Source of the DNA: Halomonas campaniensis
GTDB lineage: Bacteria > Pseudomonadota > Gammaproteobacteria > Pseudomonadales > Halomonadaceae
NCBI RefSeq assembly: GCF_014193375.1
Contig: NZ_JACHZF010000023.1
Span: 1-56,503, forward strand
DNA length: 56,503 nucleotides
Reading direction: 5' to 3'
This document shows, in pieces, positions 33,547 through 43,166 of the stretch. The position numbers were made by a program, and so were the translations under genes. Under the pieces are notes generated by a model. The model had not been told where the DNA came from. It worked only from the letters and a program-made list of their open reading frames with translations, and searched no databases. The stretch's first letter is position 1. The number at the start of each line of letters is the position of its first letter.

Positions 33547-35297
33547 CAGGGAGCCTCCAGGGTCGAGGTGTCGCCCTCCGGCAGGCCCAGCTCCCTGGCC
33601 TTGAGCAGGCGACGCATGATCTTGCCGCTGCGGGTCCTGGGCAGCGACGCCTGGATCTCGATCTCCTTGGGCGCCACCGCCGGTCCGAGGCGCTTGCGGG
33701 CGAAGCCGAGCAGCTCGCGGCGCAGCGCCTCGTCGGGCGCATGGCCCGGCTTGAGGGCCACGAAGGCCTTGACCACCTCGCCGATCATCGGGTCGGGCTT
33801 GCCGATCACCCCGACCTCGGCCACCGCCGGGTGCTCCATCAGCGCCGATTCCACCTCGAAGGGGCCGATCAGGTGGCCGGCGGACTTGATCATGTCGTCG
33901 GCGCGGCCCACGAACCAGAAGTAGCCCTCGCCGTCGCGGCGGGCCAGGTCTCCGGTCAGGTACCAGCCATCCACGAAGCAGCGCCGGTAGCGTTCCTCCT
34001 CGTGAAGGTAGGTGCGGAACATCGAGGGCCAGCCGGCGCGCAGGGCGAGCTCCCCCTCCTCGTCCGGCGCGTCGACGGGGGCCACGCCGCCGTCGGGCAG
34101 GTGACGCAGCACGGCGGCCTCGATGCCGGGCAGCGGCTTGCCCATGGCGCCGGGGCGGATGTCCATGCTGGCGAAGTTGGCGATCATGATCCCGCCCGTC
34201 TCGGTCTGCCACCAGTTGTCATGGATCGGCAGGCCGAAGGCCTCCACGCCCCAGTGCACGGCCTGGGGGTTGAGCGGCTCGCCGACGCTGGCGATGAAGC
34301 GCAGCGAGGGATAGGCCCGGGTGCGGGCCCGCTCGGGGCCGCCCTTCATCATCATCCGCACCGCGGTGGGGGCGGTGTACCAGACGCTGACCGCCTCCTC
34401 GTCGAGGATCCGGTACCAGCGCTCGGCGTCGAACTCCGCCTCGTCCACCACCAGGGTGGCGCCGATGGAGAGCGGGGCGATGATGCCGTAGGAGGTGCCG
34501 GTCACCCAGCCGGGGTCGGCCGTGCACCAGAAGACGTCGCCCGCGCGCAGGTCGAGGGCGAAGCGGGCGGTGGCGTGATGGGCGACCACCGCCTGATGGA
34601 CGTGGAGCGCCCCCTTGGGCGTGCCGGTGGTGCCGCTGGTGAAGTGCAGCAGGGCCGGCTGCTCGGGGTCGGTGGCCGGGATCGCATAGTCGGGCGCGGC
34701 CGCCTCGAGCAGCGGGCCGAGCTCCCGGGTGCCCTCGGGCAGCGCCTGGTCGTCGTCGCGCACCACCAGCACGTGCGCGAGGCTTGCCAGCCGGTCGCGG
34801 ATCGGGGCCACCTTGCGCCGGTAGAGGCTGGTGGTGGTCACCAGCACCCGCCCCTCGCCGAGGGACAGCCGGGTGGCGACGGGCTCGGGGCCGAAGGCGG
34901 AGAACAGCGGGGTGACCACGGCGCCGTGCTTGAGTGCCCCGAGCACCGCCAGGTAGAGCTCGGGGACCCGCCCGGCGAGCAGGAAGACGCCGTCGCCGCG
35001 GGCGACGCCCAGCTCGCCGAGCACGTTGGCGAAGCGGGCGCTGAGTCCGGCCAGCTCGCGGTAGCGGATCTCGCGTCGCGCCCCCGCCTTGCCGAGCCAG
35101 CGGATCGCGGTGCGCTCGCCGGCCTCGCCGGTGGCGTGGCGGTCCACCGCCTCGTGGGCGATGTTCAGCCCGCCCTCGTCGGGCAGGCCGTCGAGCCAGC
35201 GCCGGGCCTCGTCCCAGGAGAAACGGGCGCGGACCGAGGGATAGTCGTCCAGCACCGCTTCCCGGGCCTCGCGGCGGCGCTTGCGCAGAATCTCCAT
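33546..35297 (-). CDS. Acetyl-CoA-synthetase-like acyl-CoA ligase (AMP-forming)
   Basis: 583 residues, first gene of the operon. ANL-superfamily motifs in order: A3 [21 protein letters not shown]5 [10 protein letters not shown]7 [21 protein letters not shown]8 [20 protein letters not shown] (AMP-ligases usually have SGxRIxP), and the C-terminal Lys in [20 protein letters not shown] and the overall length match acetate-CoA ligase types. It activates a short carboxylic acid to acyl-AMP and then loads CoA, or possibly the ACP of the same operon (inference). It is divergent from the ABC exporter gene across 181 bases. Confidence 0.9.
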   Translation of the reverse strand: MEILRKRRREAREAVLDDYPSVRARFSWDEARRWLDGLPDEGGLNIAHEAVDRHATGEAGERTAIRWLGKAGARREIRYRELAGLSARFANVLGELGVARGDGVFLLAGRVPELYLAVLGALKHGAVVTPLFSAFGPEPVATRLSLGEGRVLVTTTSLYRRKVAPIRDRLASLAHVLVVRDDDQALPEGTRELGPLLEAAAPDYAIPATDPEQPALLHFTSGTTGTPKGALHVHQAVVAHHATARFALDLRAGDVFWCTADPGWVTGTSYGIIAPLSIGATLVVDEAEFDAERWYRILDEEAVSVWYTAPTAVRMMMKGGPERARTRAYPSLRFIASVGEPLNPQAVHWGVEAFGLPIHDNWWQTETGGIMIANFASMDIRPGAMGKPLPGIEAAVLRHLPDGGVAPVDAPDEEGELALRAGWPSMFRTYLHEEERYRRCFVDGWYLTGDLARRDGEGYFWFVGRADDMIKSAGHLIGPFEVESALMEHPAVAEVGVIGKPDPMIGEVVKAFVALKPGHAPDEALRRELLGFARKRLGPAVAPKEIEIQASLPRTRSGKIMRRLLKARELGLPEGDTSTLEAP

Positions 35298-35478
35298 GGG
35301 CGGCGGCCTCGTGGATGCGTGTCTCCCCAGCATAGTCCTCGGTCCGGCTTCCGCTTGCCCTCCAGGCTGCCGGCTTGACCTGTGACAGGCCGTCGCCCGC
35401 CTAAGATGATCCGCCCGGTCCGGGCAGGCGACCGTGGGCCGGCGTATCATGGGCCGATCACCCCCAGCCGAGATCGCC

Positions 35479-37359
<1,881 letters not shown>

Positions 37360-37376
37360 GCGGCAGGCTAGCGCGC

Positions 37377-37979
37377 CTAGCCGCCCTCGGGCCGGTAGAA
37401 CAGGAACTGCTCCGTCTCGGCGGTCAGGGGATAGACTGCCGACCAGTGGGGGGTCACCGTGCGGTCATGGAAGTAGAGGGCGCCTCCGGTGTGGTCGGCC
37501 AGTTCCAGATTGAGCGCCTGTCGAGCGACCTCCCTGGCGATCTCGTAGGCATCGGGCTCCACGACCTCGTCCGGCCGGCCATCACACCACCAGGAGAACT
37601 GGCAGGGGGGCTGTTCGGAGCCCTCGGTGACGACGTTGCAGACGGTATTGGGGAATCCCTCATGGGCGAGCCGGTTCATGACGACATTGGCCACGGCCTC
37701 CATGTCGCGGCCGGGTACCCCCTTGGCTTCCCAGTAGATGGCGCGTGCCAGGCAGGTGATCGGCTCCTCCAGCGGATCGGTGCCCGCCGGGTCCACGGCC
37801 TGTACTTCCTGTTCGGTGATCGGCTCGTCGGGCGGGGTGGCAGTGGCGTCGGGGGCAACGACCCGTTCCAGCACCTCGGCCTTGGCGGCGGCGGCTTCCG
37901 CCCGCTCCTCCTGATCGGCGAGGGACCGAACGCTTACCAGCAGCAAGGCCAGCAGCGCGGCAGTGACCCATGGGTGCAT
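37377..37979 (-). CDS. Exported SleB-type cell wall hydrolase
   Basis: 200 residues. A signal peptide (MHPWVTAALLALLLVSVRSL) is followed by an acidic Ala/Glu-rich linker and the Hydrolase_2 (SleB/CwlJ) domain: CLARAIYWEAKGVPGRDMEA (catalytic Glu in YWEA), VANVVMNRLAHEGFPNTVCN, VVTEGSEQPPCQFSWWCDGR and ALYFHDRTVTPHWS. Outside spore formers such proteins cleave peptidoglycan or its precursors. The TAG stop at 37377-37379 lies within a small hairpin (GGCTAG/CTAGCC), and the gene converges on the ABC exporter. Confidence 0.9.
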   Translation of the reverse strand: MHPWVTAALLALLLVSVRSLADQEERAEAAAAKAEVLERVVAPDATATPPDEPITEQEVQAVDPAGTDPLEEPITCLARAIYWEAKGVPGRDMEAVANVVMNRLAHEGFPNTVCNVVTEGSEQPPCQFSWWCDGRPDEVVEPDAYEIAREVARQALNLELADHTGGALYFHDRTVTPHWSAVYPLTAETEQFLFYRPEGG

Positions 37980-38121
37980 GGCCGTACCTCTCGAGAGCAG
38001 GGGCGTCTGGCTTGCCGTGCCTGGGCAGGGACACTGGGTGCCGGCAGGACCGGTCGGCGCGGGGTGGGGAGCCGTCTCAGTATAGCTCGCCGCCGCCCGA
38101 GGCGGCCGAGGGGCAAGAGGG

Positions 38122-38153
38122 GCCCGGGCCGGCAGCGGGATGCCGGCCCGGGC
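38122..38153 (-). terminator. Strong GC-rich hairpin after the FAD oxidase gene
   Basis: GCCCGGGCCGGC (38122-38133) and GCCGGCCCGGGC (38142-38153) pair over 12 bases around an eight-base loop, five bases past the TGA of the minus-strand gene at 38158. The following minus-strand sequence CCCCTCTTG is only weakly U-rich. Confidence 0.6.
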
Positions 38154-38157
38154 GGGG

Positions 38158-39597
38158 TCATGCTGTCCGGGCCAGCACCGCGGGCGCGATGTTCTGGTTG
38201 AGGCGAAAGAGGTTGTCGGGGTCGTACTGGCGCTTGACCTCCTGGAGCCGGGCATAGTTCTGGCCATAGGCGCTGTCGACCCGGCCCGCCTCGTCCTCGG
38301 TCAGGAAGTTGACGTAGCCGCCGCCGGTGGCGAACGGGCCGGTGTCACGGAAGACGCCCCGCGCCCACTCCCGCACCCGGTCATCGTCGGCGGCATCCTG
38401 CCAGCGGCCATGCACGTTCATCACGAAGTTGGCATCACGGCCGGCGTAGGCGGTATCCGCCACCGCGACCTCGCCGGCGGCACCGCCGAGCTGGGCGATG
38501 AAGACCTCGCACTCGGGCCCGGGAAGGGCCTCGGCCCCGCGGATCACGGTGTCGATGAGCGCATCGGAGACCGCCTGGAAGTTGTGGGACTTCCAGTAGT
38601 TCCGCGCGCCGGGGGTGAGCAGCGGGTCGAAGGCGGTCTGGAAGCCGGCATAGGGTTGTGCGCCGAGCATGCTGCCGACCGGCTCGCCGAACTCGAGCAC
38701 CCGGGCCGCCAGGCGCTCGCCCTCCTCGAGGGCGCCGTTATGCACCAGGGCGAAGACCACCACCGGTTGGCCATGAATCGATTCGGGCAGGAAGGGCAGC
38801 GGCGGTGCCTGGCGCAATACCGTCCAGACACTGAGCTCGCGTGGCGCCTCGGCGCTGAAATCGCGCCAGGCCCTCAACACCTTCTGTGCCTGGGCGAAGG
38901 GGTAGACCACCAGGCCGGCATGCACCTGGGGGCCCACCGGGTGGAGCCGGAACTCGAAGGAGGTGACCACGCCGAAGTTGCCGCCACCGCCCTGCAGGGC
39001 CCAGAACAGCTCGGGCTCCTGGCTGGCCGAGACCACGTGCAGCTGGCCGTCGGCGGTCACGATGTCGGCAGAGAGCAGGTTGTCGATGGTCAGGCCGTGC
39101 TGGCGGGTCAGCCAGCCGAAGCCGCCGCCCAGGCACAGCCCGGCCACCCCGGTGGTGGAGTTGATGCCCAGCGGCGTGGCCAGGCCGAAGGCCTGGGTCT
39201 CGTGGTCGACATCGCCGAGCAGGGCGCCGGCGCCCACGCGTGCGGTCCGGCCCTGCGGGTCGACCCGTACGCCCCGCAGGGCGGAGAGGTCGATCACCAG
39301 GCCGCCTTCGGCCACGGCATTGCCGGCGATATGGTGACCGCCGCCGCGCACGCTCACCAGCATGCGGTGGTCGCGGGCGAAGTCGATGGCACGGCGCACG
39401 TCCTGGCTGCCCAGGCAGCGGGCGATCAAGGCCGGATGGCGATCGACCATGCCGTTCCAGACGCGGCGGGCGTCCTCGTAATCCACATCGGCGGGGGTGA
39501 TGACGCCGCCCCGGATGCCGGCGGCGAGTGCCTCGGCCTCCTCGGGGGGCAGCGCGGCCAGGGGGCCGTCCAGGGTGCGATAGGTCAGGGTTTCCAT
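38158..39597 (-). CDS. Berberine-bridge-type FAD-linked oxidoreductase
   Basis: 479 residues. The PCMH FAD domain carries VSVRGGGHHIAGNAVAEGG with the histidine that usually forms a covalent FAD bond, then GVRVDPQGRTARVGAGALLG and TGVAGLCLGGGFGWLTRQHG. The substrate domain and the terminal BBE motif YFxN-like stretch DSAYGQNYARLQEVKRQYDP and DNLFRLNQNI follow. The expected second attachment Cys of bicovalent enzymes is not at its usual site, though LCLGGG has a Cys nearby. It oxidises an alcohol or related group with O2; substrate unknown. It is divergent from an AraC regulator. Confidence 0.9.
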   Translation of the reverse strand: METLTYRTLDGPLAALPPEEAEALAAGIRGGVITPADVDYEDARRVWNGMVDRHPALIARCLGSQDVRRAIDFARDHRMLVSVRGGGHHIAGNAVAEGGLVIDLSALRGVRVDPQGRTARVGAGALLGDVDHETQAFGLATPLGINSTTGVAGLCLGGGFGWLTRQHGLTIDNLLSADIVTADGQLHVVSASQEPELFWALQGGGGNFGVVTSFEFRLHPVGPQVHAGLVVYPFAQAQKVLRAWRDFSAEAPRELSVWTVLRQAPPLPFLPESIHGQPVVVFALVHNGALEEGERLAARVLEFGEPVGSMLGAQPYAGFQTAFDPLLTPGARNYWKSHNFQAVSDALIDTVIRGAEALPGPECEVFIAQLGGAAGEVAVADTAYAGRDANFVMNVHGRWQDAADDDRVREWARGVFRDTGPFATGGGYVNFLTEDEAGRVDSAYGQNYARLQEVKRQYDPDNLFRLNQNIAPAVLARTA

Positions 39598-39792
39598 GGG
39601 TCTCTCCGGGGTCAGGGGGCATCACGGTGGCAAGGGCCACGGCTGAAGTATGCGATGCCGGGTGGCGGCGCGACTGACCCCGACTCCGACGGGCTTGTCC
39701 GGGAATCCGGTTTGTCATGGCGATGGGAGGCATCGTCCGCGATACTCAGTGATGCAGGCTTCGACGCACCTTCCCCCACCGACGAGGTGGCC

Positions 39793-40815
39793 ATGAGTCA
39801 GGACACGCTGTCCCAGGTATTGCGCAGCATCCGCTTGCGGGGCGCGGTCTTCTACCATGTCGAGGGCAATGACCGCTGGGTGAGCGAGTCGCCCCCGGCC
39901 CGGGCCATCGCCGCGCTGATCATGCCGGGCATCGAACACGTCATGGCCTACCATGTGCTGACCCAGGGGAGCTGCTGGACCATGGTGGTCGGCCAGGCGC
40001 CGGTGCAGCTGCAGGCAGGCGACGTGGTCATGTTCCCCCACGGCGACCGCCATGTGATCTCCAGCGAGCCGGGCCTGCGCGGCAAGGTGGACATGCGCCC
40101 CTATGGGTTGCCCCGCCCGGAGCAGCTGCCGTTCTTTGCCAGCCGGCGCGGCGCCACGCTTTCGATGTCGCGACTCGACCCGGCCAGCGACCGGCACGGC
40201 GCGACCCTGGTGTGCGGCTTCTTCGGCTGCGATGCCCACCCCTTCAACCCGCTGCTCGCCAGCCTCCCCCAGCTGCTGCATGTACCTGCCGGGCAGGCCG
40301 ACGACGATGACTGGATCGCCCACTTCATCCGCTTCGCGCTGTCGGAGTCGACCCTCAAGCGGCCGGGCGGAGAGGCGCTGCTCGAGCGACTGAGCGAGAC
40401 GATGTTCGTCGCGCTGCTGCGTCGCTACCTCGACGACCTGCCCGAGGGGCCGCCGACCTGGCTGGCCGGGCTCAACGACCGCTATGTCGGGCGTGCCCTG
40501 GCGCTGCTCCACGCCCGGCCCGCCGAGGCCTGGACGATCGACCGGCTTGCCGATCACGTCGGCCTGTCACGCTCGTCCCTGCACGAGCGCTTCGCCCGCT
40601 TCACCGGCCACGCGCCGATGCACTACCTCGCCAAGTGGCGCATGCAGGTAGCCGCCGGGCTGCTGCGCCACTCCAGCGCACCGATCGCCTCGATTGCGCT
40701 GGAGGTCGGCTACGAGTCCGAGTCCGCCTTCAGTCGCGCCTTCCGCCGGGAAGTCGGCCAGCCGCCCGCGGCCTGGCGGCGTCAGCGGGCCCGGCTGGGC
40801 GCCGGCGCGGCCTAG
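39793..40815 (+). CDS. AraC-family transcriptional regulator with cupin sensor
   Basis: 340 residues. The N-terminal cupin-like domain (AraC_binding_2/Cupin_6 style: SIRLRGAVFYHVEGNDRWV, MAYHVLTQGSCWTMVVGQ, LQAGDVVMFPHGDRHVI) precedes two helix-turn-helices: TIDRLADHVGLSRSSLHERF and ASIALEVGYESESAFSRAFR, ending REVGQPPAAWRR. It probably controls the divergent FAD oxidase gene at 39597 in response to a small molecule. CGAGGTGGCC precedes the ATG. The region 39598-39792 between the two holds both promoters but no clear boxes. Confidence 0.92.
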   Translation: MSQDTLSQVLRSIRLRGAVFYHVEGNDRWVSESPPARAIAALIMPGIEHVMAYHVLTQGSCWTMVVGQAPVQLQAGDVVMFPHGDRHVISSEPGLRGKVDMRPYGLPRPEQLPFFASRRGATLSMSRLDPASDRHGATLVCGFFGCDAHPFNPLLASLPQLLHVPAGQADDDDWIAHFIRFALSESTLKRPGGEALLERLSETMFVALLRRYLDDLPEGPPTWLAGLNDRYVGRALALLHARPAEAWTIDRLADHVGLSRSSLHERFARFTGHAPMHYLAKWRMQVAAGLLRHSSAPIASIALEVGYESESAFSRAFRREVGQPPAAWRRQRARLGAGAA

Positions 40816-40939
40816 GCGGTAGAGGAGGGAGAGAGGTTGCCGGAACTGCTGCTGATGGTGGCCCAGGACGGGGCCGAGGGGCTGGTTCAACGGCTCGGGG
40901 CACGGCTGCTGGCGACGGCCCACGACTGAGTCTGGGGCC

Positions 40940-42220
40940 CTACAGCCCCCAGGCCAGCGCCAGCCCCGCGGCCAGCGACGCGAGCATCGGCCCCCCGACC
41001 CGCCAGCCCGTCCGCGGGGTGCCGAAGCCGGCCGCCAGGCCGGCCTTCACCAGGTTGTTCACCGCCGCGGCGATGACGATGCCCAGCACCGCGGTGGGGG
41101 CATCGATGCGCTCCAGCGACATTCGCGTCAGCGACAGGGTGATGGCGTCGACGTCGGCCAGCCCCGAGGCGGCGGCGAGCAGGTAGATGCCGGCCTGGCC
41201 CAGCCACTCCCGCAGCCACTCCCCCAGCAGCATGATCAGCGCCAGCAGGGCGCCGAACAGCAGCGCGGTGCGCAGCTCCAGCGGGTTCTGGATCGGCGTC
41301 GGCCGCTCGACCCGCGCCGCCAGGCGGTGGCGGCGCCAGATCAACAGCGCCGGCAGGTAGAGCAGGGCCCCCATGACCAGGGTCGGCAGCAGCAGCCGCG
41401 GCAGCAGCGCGGGATGGATCACCGCGGCATAGATCAGGATGCGCGGGAACATGGTGCCGCAGGCCAGCAGGATGCCGGCGGAGAGCAGGGCGTCCAGCTC
41501 CGGGGTGCGGCGCGACTGGCGGGCGAAGTGCAGGGTCAGGGCGGTGGAGGAGCTGAGCCCGGCGAACAGGCCGGTAAAGAGGATGCCCTTCTCGGGGCCG
41601 CCCACGCGGATGGCGAAGTAGCCGACGAAGGAGATGGCGGCGATCAGCACCACCATCCACCAGATCTCGTAGGGGTTGAGCACCGCGCCGGGGCCCATGC
41701 CCTGGTTGGGCAGCAGCGGCAGCATCACCACGGTGATCATCAGCAGCTTGAGCCCGGCGTCGAGCTCGTGGGCCTGCAGCTTGTTCAGCAGGCCGTGGAT
41801 CTCGCGCTTGTTGTCGAGGATCACCGCGGTGATCACCGCGCAGGCGGTGGCCAGGGCCAGGTCGATGGCCACCGCGATGGCGCCGAAGCAGAAGGTCAGC
41901 AGCAGCCCGATCAGGCCGGTGATGCTGTAGTCGCGATGCTCGGTCACTCGGGCCCGCCAGGCCACCAGGCCGATGGCCGCCACCGCCAGGAACAGCAGCG
42001 GGAAGGCCCAGGCGACCAGCGCCTCGGTCAGCAGGGCGGCGATGCCGCCGAGCAGGCCCACCAGGGCGTGGGTGCGGATGCCGGCGATGCGCTCGCCGGA
42101 CTTCTGCTCCCGCGCCACCCAGCCCCGCTCGATGCCGATCAGCGCCCCCAGCATCAGGGCCACCGCCAGCTCGATGGCGGTCTGGTTGGCGGCGATGAAC
42201 TGGCTGGCGACGTCGTCCAT
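40940..42220 (-). CDS. MgtC/DUF4010 integral membrane protein
   Basis: 426 residues, very hydrophobic. The first third is an MgtC/SapB-like domain (LAVALMLGALIGIERGW, RIAGIRTHALVGLLGGIAAL, DYSITGLIGLLLTFCFGAIA), and the remainder is DUF4010 (FTGLFAGLSSSTALTLHFAR, ASGLADVDAITLSLTRMS, AAAVNNLVKAGLAAGFG). About twelve membrane helices are expected. The MgtC domain modulates membrane ATPase or Mg homeostasis in pathogens; this fusion has no assigned substrate. The start is set at ATG 42220; ATG 42283 is possible. Neither has a strong ribosome site. Confidence 0.88.
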   Translation of the reverse strand: MDDVASQFIAANQTAIELAVALMLGALIGIERGWVAREQKSGERIAGIRTHALVGLLGGIAALLTEALVAWAFPLLFLAVAAIGLVAWRARVTEHRDYSITGLIGLLLTFCFGAIAVAIDLALATACAVITAVILDNKREIHGLLNKLQAHELDAGLKLLMITVVMLPLLPNQGMGPGAVLNPYEIWWMVVLIAAISFVGYFAIRVGGPEKGILFTGLFAGLSSSTALTLHFARQSRRTPELDALLSAGILLACGTMFPRILIYAAVIHPALLPRLLLPTLVMGALLYLPALLIWRRHRLAARVERPTPIQNPLELRTALLFGALLALIMLLGEWLREWLGQAGIYLLAAASGLADVDAITLSLTRMSLERIDAPTAVLGIVIAAAVNNLVKAGLAAGFGTPRTGWRVGGPMLASLAAGLALAWGL

Positions 42221-42444
42221 GGCGGTCCCGGCGGCGGTGGCGGCTCTTCCCTCAGGGTGGACGGTGCGCGTGGCAATTGCCATGCCGCGGTCGTTGCCCT
42301 GTCGGGGCTTGTCCTGCATCAACCCGGCGACAGATCCCCGGCGGTTCGGTGATCCGGCCGTGGACGGGCAGCGACGCGCCAACTACATATGAAGAGGCAC
42401 AGGGAATAACGTCATTCCCTTCGCTCTTCCATGAGGTAACCGCC

Positions 42445-42912
42445 ATGAAACGCCAGTCACTCTTCCAGCGCTGCGCCGCCCTGCTGCCGGTGGCCGTGCT
42501 GAGCCTCTCCGTGGGCCTGGCCCAGGCCCAGGACGCCGACCTCGAGGAGTCCCTCTACGGCCGGCAGATGACCACCCAGCAGGAGCGCGACCAGATCCGT
42601 CAGCGCCTGCATAGCACCCGCTCCTTCGAGGAGCGCCAGCAGATCCACAACGAGTACCAGCAGATGATCCGCCAGCGCGCCATGGAGCGCGGGTTCGAGC
42701 CCGACGGCATCTATGGTCGCCAGATGATGAACCCGCAGGAGCGCCGGGACTTCGCCGAGCGCATGCAGGGCGCCCGTTCCCCCGAGGAGCGCCAGCGGCT
42801 GCAGGCCGAGCATCGCCAGCAGATGCGCCACCGCATCATGGAGGAGCGTCGCCAGCGCATGCACGAGCCGGGCACCGGGGGAGGCCGTGGCGCCGGGCGC
42901 GGCCGCAACTGA
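42445..42912 (+). CDS. Exported protein with a duplicated Gln/Arg-rich helical repeat
   Basis: 155 residues. A signal peptide (ALLPVAVLSLSVGLAQAQ) precedes two homologous segments of about 45 residues. The first starts LYGRQMTTQQERDQIRQRLH and contains SFEERQQIHNEYQQMIRQRA; the second starts IYGRQMMNPQERRDFAERMQ and contains SPEERQRLQAEHRQQMRHRI. The tail is Gly/Arg-rich (GTGGGRGAGRGRN). The motif resembles periplasmic Spy/CpxP-like helical chaperones only loosely (LTxxQ-like repeats). Function unknown. GAGGTAACCGCC precedes the ATG. A hairpin follows at 42943-42964. Confidence 0.85.
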   Translation: MKRQSLFQRCAALLPVAVLSLSVGLAQAQDADLEESLYGRQMTTQQERDQIRQRLHSTRSFEERQQIHNEYQQMIRQRAMERGFEPDGIYGRQMMNPQERRDFAERMQGARSPEERQRLQAEHRQQMRHRIMEERRQRMHEPGTGGGRGAGRGRN

Positions 42913-42942
42913 CGCCGGCGCGCCGGCAGCATGACCCTCGAC

Positions 42943-42964
42943 CGGGCCGCCTCAGGGCGGCCCG
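42943..42964 (+). terminator. Hairpin after the duplicated-motif protein
   Basis: CGGGCCGCC (42943-42951) pairs with GGCGGCCCG (42956-42964) around a four-base loop, 30 bases after the stop. No U-tract follows (CGTCGTTGG), so it may rather protect the 3' end. The rest of 42965-43166 shows no gene. Confidence 0.4.
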
Positions 42965-43166
42965 CGTCGTTGGCGGGCGGCAACGAGGGGCAGCGGTTGC
43001 GCTGGCCGAACCGGGGTGAGCCTGTGCGGAGACGCGCATGGTGGACCGTGGCGTTCTCTGCTTCAATGGGTGCCATGACGCGGTGGCTCGTGACTCGGTG
43101 CTCAAGTTGCTGAACGATCTACCGATATTCTCTCCGGATTGATTTAACGCAAGGAACGCCGGTGAC

